A stretch of DNA of 64,000 bases, taken from NCBI RefSeq assembly GCF_000993785.3, contig NZ_CP009922.3:4030001-4094000 (forward strand), read 5' to 3'. The DNA is from Streptomyces xiamenensis (lineage in GTDB: Bacteria > Actinomycetota > Actinomycetes > Streptomycetales > Streptomycetaceae). Below are positions 54,033-62,088 of this stretch, piece after piece. Below the pieces are notes generated by a model. The model saw only the letters and a list, made by a program, of their open reading frames with translations, made no database searches and was not told the DNA's origin. The position numbers and the translations under genes are program-made. How positions within the stretch are numbered: position 1 is the stretch's first letter; every line of letters begins with the position of its first letter.

Positions 54033-54458
54033 ATGAGTGACCTGCTACAACGACTCCGGGACCGTGGCTGGCGGCTCACCGCGCAGCGGCGTGTCATCGC
54101 CGAGGTGCTGGACGGTGAGCATGTGCACTACACGGCGGAAGAGGTGCACGCCCGCGCCGTCGCGCGCCTGCCGGAGATCTCGCGCGCCTCCGTCTACAAC
54201 ACCCTCGGTGAGCTGGTCGCCCTCGGGGAGATCATCGAGGTCACCACGGACGGGCGCGCGAAGCGGTACGACCCCAACGCGCACCACCCCCATCAGCACC
54301 TGGTCTGCTCCGGCTGCGGCACCATCCGCGATGTCCGGCTTGCTACCGATCCGCTGCGGGCGCTGCCGGAGGACGAGCGGTTCGGCTTCACTGTCTCGGA
54401 GGTCGCGGTCACGTACTACGGGCGCTGCCCGAGCTGTTCGAACCCTGTTCGCAGCTGA
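54033..54458 (+). CDS. catR: Fur-family (CatR/PerR-like) peroxide-responsive repressor
   Basis: A 141-residue Fur-family regulator. The N-terminal winged helix has LTAQRRVIAEVLDG and YTAEEVHARAVARLPEISRASVYNTLGEL. The regulatory metal site is in HHPHQHLVCSGC, and the structural zinc Cys pairs are CSGC (~92-95) and CPSC (~132-135). It would repress itself and catA until oxidised. The divergent position next to the catalase and the palindrome support this role. ATG 54033 lacks a strong Shine-Dalgarno. Confidence 0.92.
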   Translation: MSDLLQRLRDRGWRLTAQRRVIAEVLDGEHVHYTAEEVHARAVARLPEISRASVYNTLGELVALGEIIEVTTDGRAKRYDPNAHHPHQHLVCSGCGTIRDVRLATDPLRALPEDERFGFTVSEVAVTYYGRCPSCSNPVRS

Positions 54459-54459
54459 T

Positions 54460-54489
54460 TTGCCCTGCTCGGCAGCGTGGGGTTAGAGT
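54460..54489 (+). promoter_or_regulatory. Promoter of tRNA-fMet copy 2
   Basis: TTGCCC, 18-bp spacer, TAGAGT. Transcription would start about 6 bp before the tRNA. Confidence 0.6.
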
Positions 54490-54500
54490 TAAGCCATCGC

Positions 54501-54574
54501 CGCGGGGTGGAGCAGCTCGGTAGCTCGCTGGGCTCATAACCCAGAGGTCGCAGGTTCAAATCCTGTCCCCGCTA
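54501..54574 (+). tRNA. tRNA-fMet (CAT), copy 2
   Basis: 74 nt, identical base for base to the initiator tRNA at 13558, with the C1-U72 mismatch and CAT anticodon; no encoded CCA. Confidence 0.95.
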
Positions 54575-54581
54575 CGGAAGC

Positions 54582-54618
54582 CGAAGGGCCCGGATCCGAT
54601 CAGGATCCGGGCCCTTCG
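54582..54618 (+). terminator. Intrinsic terminator after tRNA-fMet copy 2
   Basis: CGAAGGGCCCGGATCC pairs perfectly with its complement around GATCA. It separates the tRNA from the thioesterase gene. Confidence 0.8.
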
Positions 54619-54652
54619 CACGTTCCGGGAGCGAACGGGGAGAATCAACGCC

Positions 54653-55546
54653 ATGGACGCTACTCTTCAGTATCTTCTGGACCTGCTCGACCTTGAGCCG
54701 ATCGAGCAGGACATCTTCCGGGGCGCCAGCCACCCCTCGGTCATCCCCCGGGTCTTCGGCGGGCAGGTCGCGGCGCAGGCCCTGGTCGCCGCCTGCCGCA
54801 CGGTGCCGCCGGACCGGCTGCCGCACTCGCTGCACTCCTACTTCCTGCGCGGCGGGGATCCCGGCGCGCCCATCGTCTACACCGTGGACCGCATCCGGGA
54901 CGGCCGCTCCTTCACCACCCGGCGTGTGGTGGCGATCCAGCACGGGCAGCCGATCTTCCATCTGTCGGCGTCCTTCCAGCTCCCGGAGACCGGGCTCGAA
55001 CACCAGGAGCCGATGCCCGAGGCCCCGGACCCCGAGACGCTGCCGGGCGGGGAAGAGGTGCTGCACCGGTACGCGGACCGGTTCGCGCACCCGGCGGTGG
55101 CCGAGCTGCTGCTGGAGGCGCGGCGGGCGGTGGACCTGCGGTACGTGGCGGAGCCGCCGTTCGCGACGGCGGGGGAGCGGCGCGAGCCGCGCTCGCAGGT
55201 GTGGTTCCGCACCAACGGGAAGCTGGACGGCGAGCGCGACGACCCGATGCTGCACATCTGCCTGGCCACGTACGTCTCGGACATGACGCTGCTGGACTCG
55301 GTGCTGCTGGCGCACGGGCGCGGCGGCTGGGCGGTGGGCGACGTGGTGGGCGCGAGCCTGGACCACGCGATGTGGTTCCACCGGCCGTTCCGGGCCGACG
55401 AGTGGCTGCTGTACGACACGGAATCGCCGACCTCGGGCGGCGGGCGCGGGCTGGCCAGGGGCCGGATCTTCACCCGGGACGGCCGGCTGGCGGTCTCGGT
55501 GATCCAGGAGGGCGTCGTCCGGGTGCCCCGGCGCGAGCAGGAGTGA
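54653..55546 (+). CDS. tesB: Acyl-CoA thioesterase II
   Basis: A 297-residue double-hotdog thioesterase. N-domain has FGGQVAAQALVAACRTV (~30) and SLHSYFLRGGDP (~64). The C-domain has YVSDMTLLDSVLLAHG (~206) and SLDHAMWFHRPFRADEWLLYDTESPTSGGGRGLARGRIF (~242), carrying the active-site Asp, Gln/Thr region typical of TesB. It hydrolyses medium- to long-chain acyl-CoAs. ATG 54653 is 35 bp after the tRNA terminator, so it has its own promoter, which I cannot locate. Length is normal. Confidence 0.93.
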   Translation: MDATLQYLLDLLDLEPIEQDIFRGASHPSVIPRVFGGQVAAQALVAACRTVPPDRLPHSLHSYFLRGGDPGAPIVYTVDRIRDGRSFTTRRVVAIQHGQPIFHLSASFQLPETGLEHQEPMPEAPDPETLPGGEEVLHRYADRFAHPAVAELLLEARRAVDLRYVAEPPFATAGERREPRSQVWFRTNGKLDGERDDPMLHICLATYVSDMTLLDSVLLAHGRGGWAVGDVVGASLDHAMWFHRPFRADEWLLYDTESPTSGGGRGLARGRIFTRDGRLAVSVIQEGVVRVPRREQE

Positions 55547-55577
55547 TCGCCCGGGCACGTGTGTGCCCGGCGGCCTC

Positions 55578-56519
55578 TCAGTGGGCCGGCGGGCGCCGGG
55601 CCCAGGTGGTCCACAGCGGTCGGTAGCCCGCCCGGTGCCAGAACGGGCCCGAGAGCGGGCTGAGCGCGGCGTAGTGCAGCAGGGTGTGGGTGGCACCCGC
55701 CTCGGCCAGGGCCAGGTGCGCGGTGCGGACCAGCGCCGTACCCGTGCCGCAGCCGCGCTCGGCCGCCTCGACCATGAGGGTGGAGAGATAGCCCACACGC
55801 CGGGCGGCGACCTGCCGGGCGGCCCAGGCGGCCTCCTCGGGCGGTTCGACCGAGAGCAGTCCGGTGATCCGGCGGTTGCGCTCGGCCAGCCACACCCAGG
55901 CGCCGGGAGCGGCCAGCCGCTGCCGGGCGTGGTGCGCTGAGGACTCGCGCGGCATCGTCGAGCCGAACTGCGCGTCCCAGCGCAGCTCGTCCAGCCACAG
56001 GGCCACCGCCCGGTCGAGATCGCCGGCGTCGGCCGGCGCCAGCGGGCGCACCAGGAGATCGCCGGCCCGTGCGGCGCGGCCCGGCGGCGGTCCGGTGGTG
56101 GCGGCGCGCACGGCGGTGACGGTCTTCGGGGTGAAGCCGTGGGCGAGCAGGGTGGCGGTGACCTCGGTGTCGCGGCTGGGCCAGGTGAACACGGCCTCGC
56201 TGTCGCCCGGCGCCGGGCGGGCGGCGGCCATCCGCCGGTCCCAGGCGGTCAGCAGCGTGTCCAGGGCGCGGGCCGGGTCGGGGCCGGTGAGCCGGGCGTA
56301 CAGCTGATGCTGATCGAGCGCCGCCCAGCTGGCCTCGTACGCCTGCGGATCGACGCGCCGCCGCCGGTAGCGGCCCTCGGCGCCCGGGAGGGTGAAGGTG
56401 ATGTCGCCCTCGACGGGTGCTGGCAGCGCGTGCACGGAGGGCAGCAGGGGGTCCAGGACCCGCAGCCGGGTCTCCATGGGGGTGGTCGTGTTCGTGCTCG
56501 TACGGGTCACGGGCGTCAC
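55578..56519 (-). CDS. GNAT-family acetyltransferase
   Basis: A 313-residue protein. The C-terminal half is a GNAT fold: LVRPLAPADAGDLDRAVALWLDELRWDAQFG, VWLAERNRRITGLLSVEPPEEA, and the acetyl-CoA loop VGYLSTLMVEAAERGCGTGTALVRTAHLALAEAG. The N-terminal half (~1-160) is a degenerate domain of unknown role. The substrate is not predictable. It lies 9 bp downstream of the phosphatase-like gene on the same strand, so both are probably transcribed together. Confidence 0.84.
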   Translation of the reverse strand: MTPVTRTSTNTTTPMETRLRVLDPLLPSVHALPAPVEGDITFTLPGAEGRYRRRRVDPQAYEASWAALDQHQLYARLTGPDPARALDTLLTAWDRRMAAARPAPGDSEAVFTWPSRDTEVTATLLAHGFTPKTVTAVRAATTGPPPGRAARAGDLLVRPLAPADAGDLDRAVALWLDELRWDAQFGSTMPRESSAHHARQRLAAPGAWVWLAERNRRITGLLSVEPPEEAAWAARQVAARRVGYLSTLMVEAAERGCGTGTALVRTAHLALAEAGATHTLLHYAALSPLSGPFWHRAGYRPLWTTWARRPPAH

Positions 56520-56528
56520 GGCCGGAGC

Positions 56529-57323
56529 CTACGGCAGCAGCCCCGCGGCGTGGAGGAGATAAGCGGTCATCGGCTCGTAATAGCGGGGATTGGTCACGTG
56601 ATCGTCCAGTGGTACGCAGACCGAGAGGGTGCCCTCGGCCTCCGCGAGGAACAGCGCCGGGTCGTTGCAGTCGGCGTACCCGATGGTGTCGATGCCGTAC
56701 TGCGCCGCGCAGCCCGCCCACCCGTGGTCGGCGACCACCAGATCGGGCGGGGCCTGGCCGTCCGCCGCCAGCGCGTCGAGGATGGTGGCCATCGGGTGCG
56801 GCGAGTGGGTGTGCCACAGGGTCGCGCCGCGCTCGTACATCGCCACCCCGGCCATCTGGGCCACCACGCCCTCGTCGGCGGTGAGCCCGATCGGCACCTT
56901 GACGATGTCGCAGCCGGCCGCCGCCAGAGCGAAGCCGGTGCGGGCGTGGACATCCAGCAGGCCGCCCGGGTGCCCGGTGGCCAGCAGCACCCGGGAGCGT
57001 CCGTCGGCCGCCTTGCGCAGGGTGTCGGCGGCGCGCTCCAGGGCGTCGAGGGTCAGCTCGGGGTCGATGGTGTCCTGGCCCTGCCGGTGCTCGGGGTCCT
57101 CGTTGACGCCGCAGCGCTCGGTCATGACCGCGAGCACGTCCTGTTCGTCCACCCAGCGGTCGCCGAGTTCCAGGCCGAGCCAGTAGTGCCGGTTGCCGTT
57201 GGCCAGTTCGCGGTAGTGGGCGAGATTGTTCTCCCGCGGCGTGGCCACCTCCCCGGCGATCCGGGAGCGTATGAGGTGTTCGATCAGTTCCGGACGGGAG
57301 GGCACCAAGGACAGGGACGGCAT
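56529..57323 (-). CDS. Phosphatase-like protein (Streptomyces family)
   Basis: A 264-residue soluble protein. Recognisable segments: LIRSRIAGEVATPRENNLAHYRELANGNRHYWLGLELGDRW, ERCGVNEDPEHRQGQDTIDP, LLATGHPGGLLDVHARTG, VVADHGWAGCAAQYGIDTIGYADCNDPALFLAEAEG. Relatives in Streptomyces are annotated as phosphatases, but the catalytic chemistry is not clear from these motifs. ATG 57323 is preferred over a longer frame because it begins the conserved segment. It diverges from the XRE gene. Confidence 0.75.
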   Translation of the reverse strand: MPSLSLVPSRPELIEHLIRSRIAGEVATPRENNLAHYRELANGNRHYWLGLELGDRWVDEQDVLAVMTERCGVNEDPEHRQGQDTIDPELTLDALERAADTLRKAADGRSRVLLATGHPGGLLDVHARTGFALAAAGCDIVKVPIGLTADEGVVAQMAGVAMYERGATLWHTHSPHPMATILDALAADGQAPPDLVVADHGWAGCAAQYGIDTIGYADCNDPALFLAEAEGTLSVCVPLDDHVTNPRYYEPMTAYLLHAAGLLP

Positions 57324-57416
57324 AGGGCCCAGTATCGCCCCCGGCGGTCCGGTACGGGGCTCCTGTCGCCGAGCTGTGATCTCCGCCGGCCGGGCGCTGC
57401 ACACGCGTGCCCAATT

Positions 57417-57435
57417 CTTATACCGGTATTAGTAT
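57417..57435 (+). promoter_or_regulatory. Palindromic operator and -10 of XRE gene
   Basis: Near-perfect palindrome CTTATACCGGTATTAG (57417-57432; core ATACCGGTAT), overlapping a TAGTAT -10 element (57430-57435). The -10 ends 7 bp before ATG 57443, so the transcript is probably leaderless and autorepressed. Confidence 0.6.
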
Positions 57436-57442
57436 CACAGGC

Positions 57443-57709
57443 ATGGTACGTACTCCTCTGACCCCCGAAGAGCGCGAACGCGGCCGGCGGCTCGGGCTGC
57501 TGCTGCGCGCCGCGCGCGGCCCGCGCAGCATGGCGGAGGTGGCGGCGGCCGCCGGAATCTCCCCCGAGACCCTGCGCAAGATCGAGACCGGCCGCGCCCC
57601 CACCCCCGCCTTCTTCACCGTCGCGGCGCTGGCGCAGGCGCTGGAGCTGCCGCTGGATCAGGTGGTGGCACGCTGCGCCGAGCCGGAGCCGGCTCCGGTG
57701 GCCGCCTAG
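57443..57709 (+). CDS. XRE-family transcriptional regulator
   Basis: An 88-residue single-domain HTH_XRE protein: RGRRLGLLLRAARGPRSMAEVAAAAGISPETLRKIETGRAPTPAFFTVAALAQALELPLDQVVARC (~10-75), with a short Pro/Ala tail. ATG 57443 is chosen because it sits directly after the -10 element; a longer frame from 57407 would translate the operator. It shares the CTAG at 57706-57709 with the convergent small frame as stop codons. It probably represses its own promoter; other targets are unknown. Confidence 0.84.
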   Translation: MVRTPLTPEERERGRRLGLLLRAARGPRSMAEVAAAAGISPETLRKIETGRAPTPAFFTVAALAQALELPLDQVVARCAEPEPAPVAA

Positions 57710-57912
57710 GGTCTGGACGGCCCACCCGGCCCGGGTCGCGCGCCATGGGTCGGACACTCCTTGGCGACCCGCAGGTCCGCCGTGGTGCGTTCGGCGTCGC
57801 GGTCGCGGAGGTCGGTGCTGCCCGCCAGGTCGCGGGTGGGGCGCCGGTGGCGGCGGTGGTTGCGTTCCAGGGCGGCCCAGGCCAGCAGGACGGCGGCGGC
57901 GGTGATCAGCAT
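57706..57912 (-). CDS. Small membrane protein (68 aa), uncertain
   Basis: ATG 57912 overlaps the methyltransferase stop by 7 bp. It encodes one hydrophobic helix MLITAAAVLLAWAAL followed by a strongly basic and charged tail (ERNHRRHRRPTRDL; DLRDRDAERTTADL). The overlap supports translational coupling, but no family is recognised. It is the only candidate in this 200-bp interval. Confidence 0.45.
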   Translation of the reverse strand: MLITAAAVLLAWAALERNHRRHRRPTRDLAGSTDLRDRDAERTTADLRVAKECPTHGARPGPGGPSRP

Positions 57913-58736
57913 GCCGGGCCGGTCGCGGTGGCCTTGAAGAAGGAGTACTGGAACGTTCCGCCCTCCGTCGCGCAGCGGTGCAGCTCCGTGATGCCCCGGT
58001 CCCACCGCGCCCCGGTGGTCAGACCGGCCGCGAGGGCGTCGGCCCGGAAGGAGCCGGCCATCGCGATGAAGGTGTCGCGGGTGAAGGAGTCCACCAGCCG
58101 CGGCCGGGTGCTGTCGGCGTACAGGGTGCGCGGGGTGACCTCGACCCCGGTGAAGCCGGCGGCGGTCAGCAGCGGCTGGAGCGTGCGCCCCAGCAGCGCG
58201 TTCCCGCCGGCCGCCGCCTGGAGGCGGACGAGATGGCCGATCACGGCCCGGGCCGCGGCGCTCTCCGGGTGCGCCACGATGGTGCCGTGGTCCCCCTCGA
58301 TCACGGTGAGGGTGCCGCCGGGGCGCAGCACCCGGCGCAGCGCGGCCAGGGTGCGTCCCGGATCGCTCTGGTGCTCCAGGACGAAGCACACGAAGACGTG
58401 GTCGAAGGTGTCCGGCGGGAAGGGCAGCTCGTGCAGATCGGCCTGGAGCCAGGCCACCCGGGCGTCGGGGAATCCGGCCGCGACCCGGCTCCCGGCGGTG
58501 GCCAGCGACTCGGCGGAGATGTCCACCGCCGTCAGCCGGATGCCGGGGCTGCCGGCCAGCAGGTGCACGGTCTGGGCACCCACCCCGCAGCCCGCCTCCA
58601 GTACGCGGCTGCCGGCCGGGTAGCGGGTGTCGTGGTGCAGCAGGTCCGCGAGGCTGTTCGCCTGGTCGCCGAGCCGGCGGGTCTCGCCGGCCGAATAGCC
58701 GTGCAGATAACGGGCTGTGACGGTCGTACTGTTCAT
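57906..58736 (-). CDS. SAM-dependent class I methyltransferase
   Basis: A 276-residue methyltransferase. Motif I is VLEAGCGVGAQTVHLLAG (~48-65), motif II TAVDISAESLATA, motif III DTFDHVFVCFVLEHQSDPGRTLAALRRVLRPGGTLTVIEGDHG (~110-150). It is of the UbiE/Methyltransf_11 type acting on a small molecule. ATG 58736 is chosen over the much longer frame that runs antisense through the neighbouring regulator gene. It diverges from that MocR-type gene across 29 bp, so the two may be co-regulated. Confidence 0.88.
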   Translation of the reverse strand: MNSTTVTARYLHGYSAGETRRLGDQANSLADLLHHDTRYPAGSRVLEAGCGVGAQTVHLLAGSPGIRLTAVDISAESLATAGSRVAAGFPDARVAWLQADLHELPFPPDTFDHVFVCFVLEHQSDPGRTLAALRRVLRPGGTLTVIEGDHGTIVAHPESAAARAVIGHLVRLQAAAGGNALLGRTLQPLLTAAGFTGVEVTPRTLYADSTRPRLVDSFTRDTFIAMAGSFRADALAAGLTTGARWDRGITELHRCATEGGTFQYSFFKATATGPAC

Positions 58737-58765
58737 GGCCCCAGCGTCGGACGCACAATGGCCCG

Positions 58766-60279
58766 GTGGACAGAGCCAATGAAGGGCCGGTTGGCAGGGC
58801 CAAAACGGGTTCCGACTTCCTTCAGCTGCGCATCGAGGAAGCCCCGCCGGGCGGCCGGGCCGACTGGCTGTCCCGGGAGATCCGGGCCGCCATCGCGGAC
58901 GGCCGGCTGCCCATCGGCAGCAAGCTGCCCGCCAGCCGGGTGCTCGCCGCCGAACTGCGGGTCTCGCGGGGGTGGTGACCGAGGCGTACCAGTGCCTCAC
59001 CGAGGACGGCCATGTCGCGGGCCGGGGGCGGGCGGGCACCGTGGTGGTCGCGGCCCCCGTACCGGTGCCGGAGTCCGGGGCGGCCCGGGACCCGGCCCGG
59101 CCGTGCGGCGCGCTGCCGGAGGGCGCGCTGTTCGGGGCGGCGCCCGGCACCGACGTCTTCGACTCGCTGCGGGCCGTCGAGGCTCCGTTCGACTTCACCC
59201 CGGGCGTCCCCGATCTGGCTGCCTTCCCGCGCGCCGCCTGGCTGCGCGCCGAGCGTGCCGTGCTCGCCGGACTGTGCGCCTCCGATCTCGGGTACGGCGA
59301 TCCGCGCGGTGCGCCCGCGCTGCGTGCCGCCGTCGCGCACTGGCTGGCCAGGAACCGGGGCATCGCCGCCGACCCGGCCGACATCCTGATCGTGGCCGGG
59401 GTCTCCCAGGCGCTGATCCTGCTGGCCCACGTGCTGCGGGCGCGCGGCATCGGCGATCTCGCCGTCGAGGAGCCGGGGTCACTGGGCGCCCGGCAGCATC
59501 TGCGGTACGGCGGGATGGCGATGCCCGCGGTGCCGGTGGACGGGGAGGGGATACGGGTGGACGCGCTGCGGGCCAGCGGCGCCCGAGCCGTACTGCTCAC
59601 CCCGGCGCACCAGTTCCCCACCGGGGTGGTGCTCAGTGGGGAGCGGCGGCGGGAGCTGATGGCCTGGGCGCGGGAGAGCGGCGGGCTGATCGTGGAGGAC
59701 GACTACGACGCCGAGCACCGTTACGACCGGCCGCCGGTGCCCGCGGTGCGGGCGATGCTGCCGGAGGCCGTCGCGTACACCGGCAGTGTCTCCAAGCTGC
59801 TGGCCCCGGCGCTGCGGATCGGCTGGCTGCTGCCGCCGCCCGCGTACCGCGAGGCGCTGGTGGCGGCGAAGCGGTTCACGGATCTGGGCAACGGGGTGCT
59901 GGCGCAGCTGGTGCTGGCCCGCCTCATGGAGTCGGGGGAACTGGAGCGGCAGCTGCGGATGCTGCGGCGGCGGCACCAGCGGCGCCGGGACACCATGATC
60001 GAGGGCATCCGGCGGCACCTGCCGGGCGCGGTGGTGCACGGCGCGGCGGCCGGCGTCCATCTGATGATCACCTTCCCGCCGGACGCGCCGCTGGTGCGGG
60101 GCCGCTGCGACCTGGAGCTGGCCTCGCTCGCGCTCGCGCACGGGGTGAAGGTGCAGCCGCTGGCCTGGCACCGGCGCCATGCCGGGCCGCCCGGCCTGGT
60201 GCTGGGCTACGCGGCCAGTGGTCAGGACCGGATCGCGGAGGGCATGGCCGCCCTGGGCCGCGCGCTGCGGGCGCGCTGA
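58766..60279 (+). pseudogene. MocR/PdxR-type GntR-aminotransferase regulator, interrupted by a frameshift
   Basis: The first part (GTG 58766) encodes a GntR winged helix: ADWLSREIRAAIADGRLPIGSKLPASRVLAAELRVSRG, then stops at 58978. The remainder is in another frame from VVTEAYQCLTEDGHV to 60279, carrying the class I aminotransferase fold: GYGDPRGAPALRAAVAHWLARNRG, VEDDYDAEHRYDR, and the PLP Lys in YTGSVSKLLAPALRIGWLLPP. One more G in the five-G run at 58968-58972 would join them (SRGVVTEAYQ). As written it gives no full-length protein. These regulators act on vitamin B6 or amino-acid genes. Confidence 0.88.
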
Positions 60280-60309
60280 CCCGGCGCGGGCGCCGGCGCG
60301 GGCCGGCCC

Positions 60310-61098
60310 TCAGGTGTCGCGGGTGAGGGCGGTGGTGAAGGCGGCGCGGTGGGTGACGAGCCATTCCTGGAGGTGGTCCCAGTAGGGCCAGCCGCCCCGG
60401 TCGGCCACCAGCCGGACGAAACCCTGCTCGCCCGCCGTCACCCTGCCGGTCACGAAGGCCCGGCCCACGGCTGTGGCCTGCTCGATCACGGTGGGGAGCT
60501 GGGCGCGTTCCGCCGCCAGGCCGTAGCCGTCCGCGAGCACGCGCAGCCGGGCCGGTGCGTCGGAGGTCTCGCCGGGCCGCATCGGGATCCAGTAGCGGGC
60601 GGTCATCGCCACGTCCCACAGCGGCCGGCCGGGCGCGGCGAGATCGAAATCGATGAGGGCGGCGGCCCGGCCGTCGCGGAAGACGACGTTCTCCCGGCAG
60701 ACGTCGTTGTGGCACAGCAGCGGGCCGCCCTCGGGGTCGGCCAGTTCCCGCGACCATCCGGCGTCCGGGGCGGTCGGGAGGGTCGCGCTCGCCTCGTGGA
60801 ACGCGCGCAGCAGCGCGCCCACCGAACGCAGCGCGCCCGCCGTCCACGACCAGGCGGGGAAGGGCGGCACGGCCACCTCGCCCGGCAGGAAGGTGACCTC
60901 CTCCCGGCCGTCCGGGGTGAGCCGCACCGGCTCCGGCGCCCCGGTGAACCCGGCCCGGCGCAGGGCGCGCAGGTACCGGTGCAGGTCGGGCGCGTTCGGC
61001 GGGGCGGGGCGGTTCACCACCGGGCCCCGGCGGATCACCTCTCCGCCGCTGCCGAGTCCGCCCGCGAGCCGTTCGTCCGTCCGCCCCTCGTCCGTCAT
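60310..61098 (-). CDS. APH-type (aminoglycoside/macrolide-like) phosphotransferase
   Basis: A 262-residue kinase-fold protein. The catalytic loop is LCHNDVCRENVVF (His-x-Asp with Asn, ~residue 145) and the metal-binding Asp is in ALIDFDLAAPGRPLWDVA (~165). The N-lobe is represented by EVTFLPGEVAVPPFPAWSW. Such enzymes phosphorylate aminoglycosides, macrolides or small metabolites. Its start overlaps the stop of the erm-type gene (ATGA), so both are translated from one transcript and the leader control extends to it. Whether it inactivates an antibiotic is inference from the context. Confidence 0.86.
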   Translation of the reverse strand: MTDEGRTDERLAGGLGSGGEVIRRGPVVNRPAPPNAPDLHRYLRALRRAGFTGAPEPVRLTPDGREEVTFLPGEVAVPPFPAWSWTAGALRSVGALLRAFHEASATLPTAPDAGWSRELADPEGGPLLCHNDVCRENVVFRDGRAAALIDFDLAAPGRPLWDVAMTARYWIPMRPGETSDAPARLRVLADGYGLAAERAQLPTVIEQATAVGRAFVTGRVTAGEQGFVRLVADRGGWPYWDHLQEWLVTHRAAFTTALTRDT

Positions 61099-61841
61099 GC
61101 CCGGCAGCGTAGCTCCCGGTACAGCCGCACCCAGACCTCCGGCGGCACCAGACCGCACGGCAGGGAGCGGTCCAGGTCCAGGGCGCGGGTACGGCGGCGG
61201 CCGTAGTGGTGGGTCAGGGTCGCGTGCAGGGAGCCGCCCCGGCCGGTGAATCCCAGGTCGACGAACGCGCCGTACGGTCCCAGGTCCGCCGCCGGCAGCA
61301 GCGGTTCGGGGCGGCGTTCCAGGCGCAGCACGGCCGAGTCGGCGCGCGGTACCGGGACGAAGTGCCGCCGGTGGACGCGCGGCCCGAGCCGCCACGCGTA
61401 CCGGGGCCAGCTGCGGACGGTCAGCAGCGGCCAGCTGCCGAAGTCCCCGGTGCGCCTGCGCGCGTACTCCAGCTGGGTGAGGAGGGTGGCCGAGGTCAGC
61501 CGGGGCGCGGCCAGGCACCAGCGGACGATGTCGGTGGTCCGTGAGTACGGGATGTTGCCGACCACCGCGAACGGTTCGCGGGGTGGCGTGGCGCGCAGGA
61601 AGTCTCCCTGGACGAGGCGGATGCGGGGGTGGTCGGGGAACCGGCCGGCCAGTGTCCGGTCGATCTCGTAGGCGATGACCCGGCCGGTGGCGGCGGCCAG
61701 CGCGCGCGAGAGGTGACCCTCCCCGGCGCCGGGTTCCACGACCAGTTCGCCGGGGCGCACGCCGGAGGCGTGCACGATCGTACGAATGCTGGGGGCGTGA
61801 TGCAGAAAGTTCTGTGAAAGGGCGAGACGACGGCGTGCCAC
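61095..61841 (-). CDS. erm: Erm-family 23S rRNA (adenine-N6)-methyltransferase
   Basis: A 248-residue methyltransferase of the Erm/KsgA fold: LALSQNFLHHAPSIRTIV, motif I VEPGAGEGHLSRALAAA (~36), motif II VIAYEIDRT, motif III VQGDFLRATPP, motif IV NIPYSRTTDIVRW (~120). Erm enzymes methylate A2058 and give resistance to macrolides, lincosamides and streptogramin B; whether this one mono- or dimethylates is not known. GTG 61841 follows GAGGA about 8 bp upstream, which lies in a hairpin stem. It is coupled to the phosphotransferase gene and preceded by a leader peptide at 62081. Confidence 0.9.
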   Translation of the reverse strand: MARRRLALSQNFLHHAPSIRTIVHASGVRPGELVVEPGAGEGHLSRALAAATGRVIAYEIDRTLAGRFPDHPRIRLVQGDFLRATPPREPFAVVGNIPYSRTTDIVRWCLAAPRLTSATLLTQLEYARRRTGDFGSWPLLTVRSWPRYAWRLGPRVHRRHFVPVPRADSAVLRLERRPEPLLPAADLGPYGAFVDLGFTGRGGSLHATLTHHYGRRRTRALDLDRSLPCGLVPPEVWVRLYRELRCRA

Positions 61842-61848
61842 GGGTGAG

Positions 61849-61995
61849 GTCCTCGGGTGTGAGGACAGGCAGCGCCAAGGCGGCGGGCCTGTCCGTGTCG
61901 ATGAGCTGACACCGGACGGCCCTGGTGGCGTGAGGACTCGGAAAAGCTGTGGTCAGACGGTCGGGACGTCGGGCGAGTCCTGGCGGACCAGGGCC
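61849..61995 (-). promoter_or_regulatory. Attenuator-like stem-loop cascade upstream of erm
   Basis: Between the leader peptide and erm, several complementary arms are seen (plus-strand positions). 61988-61995 pairs with 61918-61925 (8 bp), 61974-61981 with 61933-61940 (8 bp), 61908-61921 with 61886-61899 (13 bp, small bulges), 61887-61894 with 61863-61870 (8 bp), and 61861-61866 with 61849-61854 (6 bp). The last stem buries the erm ribosome site (TCCTC at 61850-61854). Arms 61886-61899 and 61861-61870 each have two partners, so the stems are mutually exclusive. No U run is seen, favouring translational over transcriptional attenuation. Confidence 0.7.
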
Positions 61996-62081
61996 GGACG
62001 CCGCACGCGCGGGCGGGGGCTGAGCTGGAACTGCCGCGCGGCGGCGCACAGCCCCTTCGTGATTGCCTGGGAAGCTGACAT
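61953..62081 (-). CDS. Putative erm leader peptide (42 aa)
   Basis: ATG 62081 to TGA 61953, 42 residues starting MSASQAITKGLCAAARQF. Residues 22-28 (PRPRVRR) contain the R-x-R pattern known as a macrolide-dependent ribosome arrest motif. If a ribosome paused at Arg 25-27, its front edge would cover the arm at 61988-61995 of the first stem. A TTGCAC-18-TATCGT promoter ends 7 bp before the ATG, predicting a leaderless message. No homologous protein domain is expected. It is supported by position and design rather than family membership. Confidence 0.6.
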   Translation of the reverse strand: MSASQAITKGLCAAARQFQLSPRPRVRRPALVRQDSPDVPTV

Positions 62082-62088
62082 GAGTAAG

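Noticed and set aside
13558..54574. tRNA genes as attachment sites of an integrated element.
   Set aside because: No integrase, excisionase or repeated tRNA 3' end is found; the DNA between the two copies is conserved chromosomal genes.
61849..61995. The erm upstream hairpins as a transcription terminator.
   Set aside because: No T-rich tail follows any stem on the minus strand, and the last stem covers the ribosome site, which fits translational control better.
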